Notes under the pieces: model-generated
What the model was told of the DNA's origin: nothing
Database searches by the model: none
Seen by the model: only the letters and a program-made list of their open reading frames with translations
Made by a program: the position numbers and the translations under genes
Shown here: in pieces, positions 1-8,351 of the stretch
Numbering within the stretch: position 1 is the first letter of the stretch
How the letters are laid out: every line of letters begins with the position of its first letter
Assembly: GCA_947492175.1 (NCBI GenBank)
Contig: CANLMQ010000018.1
Span: 60,246 to 124,245 of the forward strand
Reading direction: 5' to 3'
DNA from: an uncultured Draconibacterium sp.
GTDB taxonomy: Bacteria > Bacteroidota > Bacteroidia > Bacteroidales > Prolixibacteraceae
Length of the DNA: 64,000 nt

Positions 1-464
1 TTATGACTCAGACCAAAATAAAATTTAAGATAAAGCGCCTCTTTTTGCCTGCTCGTTAACGATTCGATAGCAGAACGCACAGCCAGGGTCTTTTTTGAAT
101 AATTATCGTTTTCGAATTCTGCCTGATCCAAATTCTGAAATCCGATTTCGAAACGATAATCTCCACTCTCCAGGATACTTTCAAGTTTACTCGATCTTAT
201 CATCTCACGAATGATAGTTCTTTTAACAGCCGTAAATAAATACCCTTTCACATTATTTGTTTCCGAAAGTCGGGTTCGTGTTTGAATGAGTGTTACAAAC
301 AATTCCTGAATACAATCTTTAACCAACGATTTATCAACGGTAAACTTGCATCCAAAGGCAAATAAGTCGTTTACATTATTCAGATAGATTTTCGAGAGCG
401 CGGTTTCACTTCCTTCCAGAAAATCCTTCCACAGCAAAATATCTTGGTCCTGGTTAGGATACAC
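1..464 (-). CDS. ECF-type RNA polymerase sigma factor, 3' end cut off by window edge
   Basis: The reverse strand reads as a sigma-70 family ECF factor that runs off the left edge. It starts at GTG (464-462); an in-frame TAA lies four codons upstream and no ATG is available. The N-terminal part resembles region 2: LSKIYLNNVNDLFAFG, then a KDCIQELFVTL segment typical of the core-binding helix. The visible C-terminal part, SLTSRQKEALYLKFYFGLS, is the start of the region 4 helix-turn-helix. About 154 codons are visible, so only the last 20 to 40 residues should be missing. Bacteroidota often pair such factors with a FecR-type anti-sigma and a TonB receptor, but that side lies outside the window, so the regulon cannot be inferred. 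Confidence 0.8.
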   Translation of the reverse strand, partial: MYPNQDQDILLWKDFLEGSETALSKIYLNNVNDLFAFGCKFTVDKSLVKDCIQELFVTLIQTRTRLSETNNVKGYLFTAVKRTIIREMIRSSKLESILESGDYRFEIGFQNLDQAEFENDNYSKKTLAVRSAIESLTSRQKEALYLKFYFGLSH

Positions 465-595
465 GTTGATCTTAGTTTAGATAGTTCAAACCAAATATAT
501 AACTTTTGAAGATAAAAATAAGCTTAGTTATTAAATAACATAAGTTCTTTTGAATATTTTTAAGAGTTTCAAAAATTCATTTCGACTTATTCAGA

Positions 596-629
596 CAGTA
601 AGGCTTCGTTATGATGAAACTCCTTACTG
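596..629. repeat. Intergenic hairpin between sigma factor and marC
   Basis: CAGTAAGG (596-603) and CCTTACTG (622-629) form a perfect 8-bp stem around an 18-nt loop. No T-run follows on either strand, so it is not an obvious terminator. Just downstream (about 651-690) is a decayed sequence resembling the dispersed GATTCCTCGTC...GGAATGACA type of intergenic repeat. Confidence 0.35.
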
Positions 630-696
630 CAAGATATGGTGAGTTAAACCCATAAGATTCCTCGTCTATCGCTCGAAATCTATTCGGACAGATGAC

Positions 697-1293
697 TTAA
701 ACAAGCACTTTAATTCCGTTAATCAGCATCTGTACTGCCATCATCACCAAAATCATTCCCATTAAACGCTCAAGTGCGATCAATCCACGCTGTTTGAAAA
801 AACGTATCAGGAATGGCGCCAACATTAAAATTACTGCCGATGCTGCCCATGCTACAACCAAGGCAACCAGCCAATGCATTGTATTATCAGGGCTACTCTG
901 AGTCATAAGAATAAGCATTGCCAACACGGAAGGTCCGGCAATTAACGGTATAGCAATCGGGACTAAAAACGGTTCTCCGTCAGGATTCGCTCCCATTATT
1001 CCCTCTGGTTTTGGGAAAATCATTCGTAAACCGATTATTAAAAGGATGATACCACCTGAAATAGTAACTGTTTCCTGTTGCAAATGCAGGAAATTTAACA
1101 AGGGTTTTCCTGCAAACAGAAAAACAAGCAAAATAAACAAGGCAAGTACTAACTCGCGCGCAATAATAAATCGCTGTCTTTTGGGCTCAATACCATTTAA
1201 CACTGATAATAAAACCGGGATATTGCCCAGCGGATCCATAAGAAAAAACAGCAATACTGCCGCCGACATAATTGAATTTCCGATATCAACCAT
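697..1293 (-). CDS. MarC/YhgN family integral membrane protein
   Basis: A 198-residue, very hydrophobic protein with about six membrane segments. It carries the hallmark N-terminal FFLMDPLGNIPVLLS segment of the MarC/UPF0056 family and the internal IPLIAGPSVLAML segment. Length fits the family (about 190-220 residues). MarC proteins are inner-membrane proteins of unsettled function; the old link to multidrug resistance in E. coli was not upheld, so no transport substrate is assigned. The gene stands alone on the minus strand, with pfkB upstream in the same direction after a 63-bp gap. TATATTTG sits almost on the start codon and TAGCTTTG (1317-1324, minus) is a more plausible -7 box. Confidence 0.88.
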   Translation of the reverse strand: MVDIGNSIMSAAVLLFFLMDPLGNIPVLLSVLNGIEPKRQRFIIARELVLALFILLVFLFAGKPLLNFLHLQQETVTISGGIILLIIGLRMIFPKPEGIMGANPDGEPFLVPIAIPLIAGPSVLAMLILMTQSSPDNTMHWLVALVVAWAASAVILMLAPFLIRFFKQRGLIALERLMGMILVMMAVQMLINGIKVLV

Positions 1294-1356
1294 ACCAAAT
1301 ATATTTAATAAGAGTACAAAGCTAATAGTTATGTTTGATTTCGGTAATAAGTTGCC

Positions 1357-2256
1357 TTATAATTGTTTTAATATCTTATCGATTTCATCCATTTCGTATT
1401 TTGGGGTAGCACCTGCTTTTGAGGCCACAAAAGCACCTGTTGCACACGCAAAAGCCAAGGCATCGGCTGGGCTATACTTTTTTAGAAGGGCTGCAATCAA
1501 TCCGGCCAGAAAAGCGTCCCCGGCTCCAACAGTATCTACAGCATTTACTCTAAATCCCGGATGCTCATAAAATTCACCATCGTAATACAACAAAGCTCCC
1601 TTTTCACCTTTTGTTACACAAACCATTTGTAAATTGTAATGCGAAACAAACCATTTCTCCAGGTTGTGTTCGTCGTATTTCTGTTTGTTATGCCACGCTG
1701 CAAAAGTCAGCAGTTCATCATCATTTAACTTTACAATATCAGTTTTCTGAAGCAGCATTTCTACTACTTCTTTCGAGTCGTAAGGTTTTCTGAAATTTAC
1801 ATCAATGAGTTTAACTCCTTCATTATCCAGCAAATTTAAAACTGTATTTCTGGTAACCGAATTTCGTGAAGCCAGCGAGCCATAAATCATCAATCCTGAT
1901 TCTCGTGCTTTTTTTGCCAACGAATCAGTCAGCTTTAAGTTATCCCAGGCAACCGGCTCGCAAATTTCGTAGGAAGCATTGTTATTCTTATCTAAATGCA
2001 CCAAAACTTCGCTGGTAGGAAGTGTATCATCCTCCTGGATATAATCAGTTGACATTCCGGCTTCTTCCAGAAACAGCTTAAGTTCACGCCCCGGCTCATC
2101 TTTGCCAATACTGCTGGCAATGGCAACATTTAAACCGATTGCATTTAAATGAAGTGCTACATTCATAGGAGCTCCTCCCGGTTTTGTCCCCGATGGAAGA
2201 CGATCCCAAAGCACCTCACCAACACACAGAATTTCGTGATTTTTAATTTCCATCAT
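1357..2256 (-). CDS. PfkB family carbohydrate kinase (fructokinase-like)
   Basis: 299 residues, the usual length for ribokinase/PfkB sugar kinases. The N-terminus has the substrate-binding motif GTKPGGAPMNVALHL. The C-terminal signature VDTVGAGDAFLAGL contains the anion-hole GAGD and the catalytic Asp. The Gly-Gly-Ala-Pro-x-Asn pattern and the preceding VGEVLWDRLP are typical of the fructokinase branch, so phosphorylation of free fructose by ATP is the likeliest reaction, in the cytoplasm. Two methionines start the protein (2256 and 2253); either could be used. No sugar transporter or glycosidase for sucrose lies next to it, so the substrate rests on family resemblance only. Confidence 0.85.
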   Translation of the reverse strand: MMEIKNHEILCVGEVLWDRLPSGTKPGGAPMNVALHLNAIGLNVAIASSIGKDEPGRELKLFLEEAGMSTDYIQEDDTLPTSEVLVHLDKNNNASYEICEPVAWDNLKLTDSLAKKARESGLMIYGSLASRNSVTRNTVLNLLDNEGVKLIDVNFRKPYDSKEVVEMLLQKTDIVKLNDDELLTFAAWHNKQKYDEHNLEKWFVSHYNLQMVCVTKGEKGALLYYDGEFYEHPGFRVNAVDTVGAGDAFLAGLIAALLKKYSPADALAFACATGAFVASKAGATPKYEMDEIDKILKQL

Positions 2257-2386
2257 CTTTGATTGTTATTGGATTAAGTTGCTCCCAAGTTAACAGTGTT
2301 TTTACAATACAAAATACAAAAATGCTTAGAACACTTCTGCCCTATATTTTAAACAAGCACTAAAATGATTTGCCAAATAATCGTTC

Positions 2387-3301
2387 TTATTTTATCAGCC
2401 GGATTATTTCTTCCACTTTCTCGTCCATAGGAAGGTGTCCGTTTATCCAGTGAATTTTTGTTCCGCGTTTTTCCATTCCCCTAAACCAGGTCATCTGACG
2501 TTTGGCAAACTGATGAATAGCAATTTCCAGTTTTGTAAACATCTCGTCGAAACTAAGCTCTCCAATTAAATGAAGCGTAAGGAATTTATATTCCAGCCCA
2601 TAATAAATTAGTTGCTCCGGAGTTAATCCCGAATCAAGAAGTTTCTGAACCTCATCCAGCATTCCTTCGTCCAGGCGTTGTTTTAAACGGGTAGTTATTC
2701 GTTGGCGACGCATTCCCCGGTCAAAATCAATTCCAACATTCAAACTGTTTATATCAGGCATTTCCGAATCGTCTTTCGGATTTTCAGCGTAATATTTTTC
2801 TATTTCTATGGCCCGAATAGCGCGACGATCGGTTTCTACATCGGTATGATTATGAAGTTCTGGTTTTAAACTTTTCAGAATTTCAGTCAACTCTGCAAGT
2901 GTTTTCCCTTCCAGTTCCTTTCTCAAAGCTTTATTGGGAGGAACTTCAATTAACCGGTAATTTTTTAAAACCGCCTCCAGGTACAAACCACTTCCGCCAC
3001 ACAATACAGGAAATTTTTTACGGGCATTAATTTCGTCAAAAACCTTTATAAAATCGGTTTGAAAACGATACACATTGTAATGTACTCCGGCATCTTCAAT
3101 ATCGACCAGATGAGAAGGAATCTCAACACCATCTACAAAATAATCTTCATAATCTTTTCCGGTTCCCAAATCCATTCCCCGGTATACCTGCCGCGAGTCA
3201 GCCGAAATTACTTCGCCATTAATACGCGCTGCAAAGTGTGCCGCCAAACCAGTTTTACCTGTGGCAGTTGGCCCCAATATCGTAACTAAATTGTATTTCA
3301 A
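2387..3301 (-). CDS. miaA: tRNA dimethylallyltransferase (MiaA)
   Basis: 304 residues. The P-loop GPTATGKT at residues 10-17 is followed by the family motifs ISADSRQVYRGMDLGTGK and, further on, VLCGGSGLYLEAVL. The C-terminal half contains the tRNA-binding QFAKRQMTWFRGM segment. MiaA transfers the dimethylallyl group of DMAPP to N6 of A37 in tRNAs that read UNN codons. The protein has an acidic/aromatic insertion after GTGKD (DYEDYFVDGVEIPSH), common in Bacteroidota members. The gene is monocistronic as far as can be seen, with an 85-bp gap above pfkB and an AT-rich gap of 365 bp to the divergent cutC operon. Confidence 0.95.
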   Translation of the reverse strand: MKYNLVTILGPTATGKTGLAAHFAARINGEVISADSRQVYRGMDLGTGKDYEDYFVDGVEIPSHLVDIEDAGVHYNVYRFQTDFIKVFDEINARKKFPVLCGGSGLYLEAVLKNYRLIEVPPNKALRKELEGKTLAELTEILKSLKPELHNHTDVETDRRAIRAIEIEKYYAENPKDDSEMPDINSLNVGIDFDRGMRRQRITTRLKQRLDEGMLDEVQKLLDSGLTPEQLIYYGLEYKFLTLHLIGELSFDEMFTKLEIAIHQFAKRQMTWFRGMEKRGTKIHWINGHLPMDEKVEEIIRLIK

Positions 3302-3454
3302 ACCTTATAATTTTAAGATACAAATTAACGAAATATTGATGGCTTAGCCATTCTAAATCTTCAATTTCACATAAGTACGCTTAATTGATGCATCTTCTCT
3401 TTCTAAAATATTTAAATAACTCACAATATTTTTCTAAATAATTGCAGAATCATT

Positions 3455-3462
3455 TATATTTG
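3455..3462 (+). promoter_or_regulatory. Candidate -7 promoter box for the cutC-fucosidase operon
   Basis: TATATTTG matches the Bacteroidota -7 consensus TAnnTTTG exactly. No good TTTG -33 box lies 19 bp upstream. Transcription would begin near 3469, giving a leader of about 200 nt before cutC. Confidence 0.4.
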
Positions 3463-3667
3463 AGCCATGAGAACGATTCGATTTTTTACATTTTGGCTTT
3501 TCGGGGTGTATACTTTTCCCGTTCTGCGAAAAAGGGAAATCCACGGATTAAAGTTCTGTCATGGTACATTGAGCAGGCAGAATTTAAAGAATCGCTTTTC
3601 AATTAATGTATCCTTCTGACTACAGATTCGTATTAACAACATTCCAAATTGATTTAAATAAAAGAAA

Positions 3668-4306
3668 ATGATAAAAGAAGCTTGCGTAGAATCATTTAAA
3701 GAAGCCAAACTGGCGCAGGAAAAAGGAGCAAACCGAATTGAGCTGTGTTCCGATCTTGCCAACGACGGACTTACTCCCTCATTCCGTTTAATGAAAAAAT
3801 GCTGTACCGAACTGGAGCTGCCCGTTATGGTAATGGCACGCCCTCGGGCAGGTAACTTTGTTTTTACCGATGACGAACTGGTACAAACAAAAATTGCCAT
3901 TAACCTGGCAAAAGAAGCAGGTGCGCACGGTGTGGTGATAGGATTACTAACACCCGATAACAAAATAGACGAGGTGCATACCCGTATGTTAGCAGAATAC
4001 GCTCTTCCTCTTCCGGTAACCTTTCATAAGGCAATCGACGAAATGGAAGATCCTGTTGAAGGAGTCAAAATTTTAAAAAACATCCCTAACATAAAACGCA
4101 TATTAACTTCCGGAGGAAAAGCAACCGCTTTGGAAGGACAGGAAACAATCCGCAAAATGATTGCTGAAGCTGAAGGAAAAATTACAATACTTGTTGCCGG
4201 AAAAGTAATTGATTCGAATGTAAGCGAAATTCAGCAATTAACCGGGACCGATGAACTTCATGGAAGAAGAATAGTGGGCGAACTTGTGGAAGAGCAGACT
4301 TCATAA
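3668..4306 (+). CDS. cutC: CutC family protein
   Basis: 212 residues with the TIM-barrel CutC signature. The N-terminal KEACVESFKEAKLAQEKGANRIELCSDL region is followed by MVMARPRAGNFVFTDDE, a GVVIGLL strand, the TFHKAIDE motif, and RILTSGGKATALEG near the C-terminus. It is somewhat shorter than E. coli CutC (about 248). The historic copper-homeostasis role is disputed, and the enzymatic function is unknown. Its position 43 bp upstream of a secreted fucosidase on the same strand suggests co-transcription, and CutC homologues often sit in glycan-utilisation loci in this phylum. A role in sugar rather than copper metabolism is therefore possible but unproven. Confidence 0.88.
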   Translation: MIKEACVESFKEAKLAQEKGANRIELCSDLANDGLTPSFRLMKKCCTELELPVMVMARPRAGNFVFTDDELVQTKIAINLAKEAGAHGVVIGLLTPDNKIDEVHTRMLAEYALPLPVTFHKAIDEMEDPVEGVKILKNIPNIKRILTSGGKATALEGQETIRKMIAEAEGKITILVAGKVIDSNVSEIQQLTGTDELHGRRIVGELVEEQTS

Positions 4307-4349
4307 CAATAGTTCTCTGTATGAATAAAAAAACTAAATAATTTATAAA

Positions 4350-5828
4350 ATGAAAAAATTACTTCTATTTATTCCAATCCTGTTTGTGCTTATTGCAAAT
4401 GCGCAGTACGAACACGAAATAACAGAATATGTGTGGCCAACAGACCAGAAAGTTTTAGATAAACTGGAAGATTGGCAAGACCTGAAATTTGGGTTGTTAA
4501 TGCACTGGGGAATATACAGTCAGTGGGGAATTGTTGAATCGTGGTCGATTTGCCCCGAAGATTATGGCTGGTGTGCTCGTAAAAAAGGCAGCACCCCCGA
4601 CGATTATTTTACTTATAAAAAAGAGTATGAGAACCTAAAACTGGCTTTTAACCCAATTAATTTTAATCCAGAAAAATGGGCAAAAGCCGCCAGCAATGCA
4701 GGGATGAAATACGTGGTTTTTACTACCAAACACCACGACGGATTTTGTATGTGGGATACCAAATACACCGATTATAAAATTACCAGCAAAGAGTCTCCGT
4801 TTCATGTTAATCCAAAAGCCAATATCGCAAAAGAAGTTTTCGATGCTTTCCGTGCTGAAGGACTTTGGGCAGGAGCCTATTTCTCGAAACCCGACTGGAA
4901 CACACCCTATTACTGGGATCCTAAATTCCCTCCACTAGATAGGAATGTTAACTACGATCCGGCTCTTTATCCTGAAAGGTGGGAAAAATATGTGCAGTTT
5001 ACGCACAACCAGATAATGGAACTTATGACCGAATACGGAGATATTGATATTCTTTGGTTAGATGGTGGTTGGGTTTGTAAACAATCGGATGAAGCACTGA
5101 AAGAATATTACAAAGGAAGACATGCCGAAACAAAAACCGGTTTTATAAAAAACCGTGTTATCGATCAGGATATCCGCATGGACGAAATCGCTGCCAAAGC
5201 ACGTGAAAAGCAACCGGGACTAATTGTTGTTGACCGTGCAGTGCCGGGTCCAAATCAAAATTACCTTACTCCCGAGAACAAAGTACCTGAAGCACAGCTT
5301 CCCTATCCCTGGGAATCGTGTATTATTGCAGGCGGTGGCTGGGGCTGGGTGCCTAACCCGCAATACATGTCGCCTAAAAAAGCCATTCATATGCTAATAG
5401 ATATTGTAGCCAAAGGTGGAAACCTGCTCTACAATATCGGACCTGCACCTGATGGAACCTGGCCAGAGGCTGCTTACACGTTGCTAAATGCCATGGGAGA
5501 CTGGATTCACGTAAACAGCGAAGCCATTTACTCAACCCGTGCCATTGCTCCTTATAAATCCGACAATGTTTGTCTTACCCAGCAAAAAGATACCAAAGCA
5601 GTATACGCCATTTACATGGAGGAAGAAGACGGTAGCAGTTTGCCGGCATCATTTACAGTAAAAGGAATTAAAGCAGCCAAAAATGCAAAACTGACTATGC
5701 TTGGAGCTTCCGGATCTTTAAAATGGGAAAATACCGACGAAGGAGTTAAAGTTTATGTTCCGGCAAAAATCAGAAAAAACCTGCCGTGCGATTTAGCCTG
5801 GGCGGTTAAGATTTCTGCCGTTCAATAA
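4350..5828 (+). CDS. Secreted alpha-L-fucosidase, glycoside hydrolase family 29
   Basis: 492 residues with an N-terminal signal peptide (MKKLLLFIPILFVLIANAQ, likely cleavage after Ala18). GH29 landmarks: GLLMHWGIYSQWG near residue 48, the FTTKHHDGFCMWD motif near 124-136, and the DILWLDGG motif in which Asp238 is the expected catalytic nucleophile. Later come GGNLLYNIGPAPDG and a C-terminal beta-sandwich. The enzyme should release alpha-linked L-fucose from host or algal glycans in the periplasm or outside. The acid/base residue is not conserved across GH29 and cannot be assigned by eye. It probably shares a transcript with cutC (43-bp gap). A second, distantly related GH29 lipoprotein is encoded at 34351-36108. 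Confidence 0.92.
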   Translation: MKKLLLFIPILFVLIANAQYEHEITEYVWPTDQKVLDKLEDWQDLKFGLLMHWGIYSQWGIVESWSICPEDYGWCARKKGSTPDDYFTYKKEYENLKLAFNPINFNPEKWAKAASNAGMKYVVFTTKHHDGFCMWDTKYTDYKITSKESPFHVNPKANIAKEVFDAFRAEGLWAGAYFSKPDWNTPYYWDPKFPPLDRNVNYDPALYPERWEKYVQFTHNQIMELMTEYGDIDILWLDGGWVCKQSDEALKEYYKGRHAETKTGFIKNRVIDQDIRMDEIAAKAREKQPGLIVVDRAVPGPNQNYLTPENKVPEAQLPYPWESCIIAGGGWGWVPNPQYMSPKKAIHMLIDIVAKGGNLLYNIGPAPDGTWPEAAYTLLNAMGDWIHVNSEAIYSTRAIAPYKSDNVCLTQQKDTKAVYAIYMEEEDGSSLPASFTVKGIKAAKNAKLTMLGASGSLKWENTDEGVKVYVPAKIRKNLPCDLAWAVKISAVQ

Positions 5829-5936
5829 ACGCGAAAGACTGCCTGAATCTTTTCTTAACTGAAAAGGTTTATCAACGAACAAGTCTTTATTGTCCTTGAA
5901 TCGTTGAGGTTTCTTTCATTCGTAAAAAAAACAGTA

Positions 5937-6172
5937 AAATCCTGCACGGAAATGCAATTGTACCTGGTAAATTGCATTTCCGTGTGGGATTTTTCATTTC
6001 CGGGCGGTAAGATTGTATTTCCTTGCGGTACGAAGCATTTCCGGATGGTAAAAATGTATTTCCGGATGGTACGAAGCATTTCCGGCCAGTTCAATTGCAT
6101 TTCCGGACGGTCAGAAACAGTTCCGAGCAGTACAATTGCTTTTCTGTGTGGTTTTTTGCTTTTCTGATATTG
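5937..6172. repeat. Degenerate 20/21-bp periodic array, locus A
   Basis: The core CATTTCCGNNYGGT recurs with its first base at 5975, 5995, 6016, 6036, 6057, 6077, 6098, 6118, 6139 and 6159, so spacings alternate 20,21,20,21 exactly. Units differ at many positions, so this is not a recent tandem duplication. The left-most unit is inverted and forms a perfect 15-bp stem with the first direct unit (5945-5959 with 5970-5984, 10-nt loop). The array fills much of the 662-bp gap between the fucosidase and sulP genes. Three related arrays lie near 31.5, 38.2 and 50.9 kb. Confidence 0.85.
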
Positions 6173-6300
6173 TATCGTTACAGAATATTTCGTTTCTATC
6201 AGTTTAAATTAGAGTGCGGCTAATTTTAAAGATTACTTCGCGATGCCCGCAATGCCGCCAACCAACCCCTCTCCCACAAAACTAACTGTTTAACAACTTC

Positions 6301-6336
6301 GTCATTGCGATCCGTCAACTGACGGAGAGGCAATCT
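6301..6336. repeat. Dispersed GTCATTGCGA...GGCAATCT intergenic repeat
   Basis: GTCATTGCGA and AGGCAATCT bracket the perfect palindrome-like TCCGTCAACTGACGGA. This framework resembles an intergenic repeat seen in many unrelated bacterial genomes. The inner 16-mer recurs, with one base changed, at 10181-10196. The rest of 6173-6490 shows no gene. Confidence 0.55.
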
Positions 6337-6490
6337 ATTGTTCTACAACTATTTTAACCGGACAACAGTAATCAGATTAATACTTCATTAACTATACGCC
6401 CAAAAACATGCTCTACAACATAATCGGTAAAAATTAGACTATTTTCGCGCGCTGATTTTGTAAGTGACAGATTAATAGAGGAAAGTAAAT

Positions 6491-8077
6491 ATGAAGTTTG
6501 AATTTATAGACAAAAAACAAGGAAGTATAAAAGACGATATTCTATCAGGATTAACCGTATCGCTGGCATTGGTGCCCGAAGCGGTAGCTTTTGCTTTTGT
6601 GGCAGGAGTTTCGCCAATTGTAGGATTGTACGGTGCATTTATGATGGGTTTGGTTACTTCTGTTTTTGGTGGGCGCCCCGGAATGATCTCAGGAGCTACA
6701 GGAGCCATGGCTGTTGTTATGGTTAGCCTGGTACAAAAAGGAAATGCATTGGGAGCCGCCGGAGAAATGCAGGGACTTCAGTACCTTTTTGCAGCCTTAA
6801 TTTTAGCCGGAATCATACAAACACTGTTTGGTGTTTTTAAATTGGGTAAATTTATCCGGCTTGTTCCGCATTCGGTAATGATGGGTTTTGTTAACGGCCT
6901 TGCCATTGTAATCTTTCTCTCGCAGCTAAACATGTTTAAAACCGGAGGAGAATGGCAGAGCGACGCTCCGCTGTATATAATGCTTGGCTTGGTTGCCTTA
7001 ACCATGGCCATTATGTATTTTCTTCCCAAATTAAGTAAAGCCATTCCGGCAGCATTGGTTGGTATTTTAGTGGTTTCGGCCATTGTTATTTTTGGAAACA
7101 TTGAAACGGAAACGGTAAAAAGTTTTATTCAGGCCGGTGGCGGTGAGGGAATAAAAGCCGGATTACCATCTTTTAATGTTCCGATTATTCCATTCAACTT
7201 CGAAACCCTTACACTGATTTTTCCTTTCTCCCTAATTCTGGCTTCAGTTGGCTTAATAGAATCGCTAATGACTCTGAACCTTGTGGACGAATTAACCGAA
7301 ACACGTGGAAGTGGTAACCGCGAATGCGTGGCGCAGGGAACTGCAAACATTGTAAACGGATTTTTTGGAGGAATGGGCGGCTGTGCCATGATCGGGCAAA
7401 GCATTATCAATATTAAATCGGGTGGCCGCGGGCGTTTATCAGGAATCGTTGCAGCCATCTCGTTGTTACTGTTTATTCTTTTTGCTTCAACCTACATCGA
7501 AATGATTCCCATTGCGGCACTGGTTGGCGTTATGTTTATGGTTGTAATCGGGACCTTTGCCTGGAGCACTTTTAACATCATCAATAAAATTCCGGTTTCC
7601 GATTTAATTGTAATTATTCTGGTTACTGTTTTAACCGTAATTTTCGATCTGGCCATTGCAGTGTTAGCAGGTGTAATTGTTTCGGCATTGGTTTTTGCAT
7701 GGGAAAATGCTACCCGTATTCGTGCCCGCAAAAAAACAGACGAACACGGCATTAAACATTACGAAATATACGGTCCGCTATTTTTCGGATCGACAACACT
7801 GTTTAATACAAAATTCGATGTTCAGGACGATCCCAAAGAAGTTATCGTTGATTTTAAAGAATCGCGAATAATGGACCAATCGGCTATTGAGGCCATTAAT
7901 AAACTGGCAGAACGTTACCAAAAAGCAGGAAAAACAATTCACCTTCGCCACCTAAGCCAAGATTGTATTAAGCTGGTAAAAAAAGCAGAAGCAATTTGCG
8001 ATGTAAATGTTCTGGAAGATCCGAACTATTTTGTGGCCATCGACAATTATAACCGTTTAATAAAAAGTAAAGCATAA
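6491..8077 (+). CDS. SulP family anion transporter with STAS domain
   Basis: 528 residues. The membrane domain (about residues 15-400) opens with the SulP pattern DILSGLTVSLALVPEAVAFAFVAGVSPIVGLY and continues with SGATGAMAVV, a QTLFGVFKLGKFIRLVPHSVMMGF segment and GGMGGCAMIGQSIINI. A C-terminal STAS domain (about 425-520) contains VIVDFKESRIMDQSAIEAI. The protein should move sulfate, bicarbonate or another small anion across the inner membrane, coupled to an ion gradient. The exact substrate cannot be read from sequence; the MIGQ/SGG variant resembles the branch often annotated as bicarbonate or sulfate transport. It is a single gene closed by a strong terminator. Confidence 0.92.
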   Translation: MKFEFIDKKQGSIKDDILSGLTVSLALVPEAVAFAFVAGVSPIVGLYGAFMMGLVTSVFGGRPGMISGATGAMAVVMVSLVQKGNALGAAGEMQGLQYLFAALILAGIIQTLFGVFKLGKFIRLVPHSVMMGFVNGLAIVIFLSQLNMFKTGGEWQSDAPLYIMLGLVALTMAIMYFLPKLSKAIPAALVGILVVSAIVIFGNIETETVKSFIQAGGGEGIKAGLPSFNVPIIPFNFETLTLIFPFSLILASVGLIESLMTLNLVDELTETRGSGNRECVAQGTANIVNGFFGGMGGCAMIGQSIINIKSGGRGRLSGIVAAISLLLFILFASTYIEMIPIAALVGVMFMVVIGTFAWSTFNIINKIPVSDLIVIILVTVLTVIFDLAIAVLAGVIVSALVFAWENATRIRARKKTDEHGIKHYEIYGPLFFGSTTLFNTKFDVQDDPKEVIVDFKESRIMDQSAIEAINKLAERYQKAGKTIHLRHLSQDCIKLVKKAEAICDVNVLEDPNYFVAIDNYNRLIKSKA

Positions 8078-8100
8078 CTTTTTTAATACCATTGAAAAAA

Positions 8101-8144
8101 GAAACCCGTTCAGCATTATAAAAAGCTGAACGGGTTTCTTTTTA
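8101..8144 (+). terminator. Rho-independent terminator of the sulP gene
   Basis: A perfect 14-bp stem (GAAACCCGTTCAGC, 8101-8114, with 8125-8138) and a 10-nt loop are followed by a run of T. Upstream A residues make it potentially bidirectional. Confidence 0.9.
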
Positions 8145-8351
8145 TCCTAAGGTCTCAGAAAAGCATCTAACATTCTTTCATTGTTGCCAACCCAAAAAAG
8201 ATTTGACATTTTTCCTTCAGATTTGCAACCCTTCAATTTTTGAATTGTCATTAAGGTCAAAAAGCATTTATTAATTGACCAGAATGAGTTTGATTGATAT
8301 TCAATAAACATGAAATCAAAATCAAACGAACCAGTAGATTACAGAAAAAAC

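Noticed and set aside
3467..3625. 52-codon ORF before cutC
   Set aside because: Its ATG coincides with the predicted transcription start, and the product is basic without recognisable features. More likely leader sequence.
5937..6172. The four arrays as CRISPR arrays
   Set aside because: Units of 20-21 bp leave no room for spacers, the whole unit is degenerate rather than repeat/unique alternation, orientation flips inside each array, and no cas genes are near.
5904..6223. Overlapping open frames on both strands across array A, similarly at 31207-31727 and 50584-51141
   Set aside because: The frames are open only because the repeat unit lacks stop codons. A mean period of 20.5 bp changes frame every unit, so no repeated peptide is kept and coding selection is unlikely.
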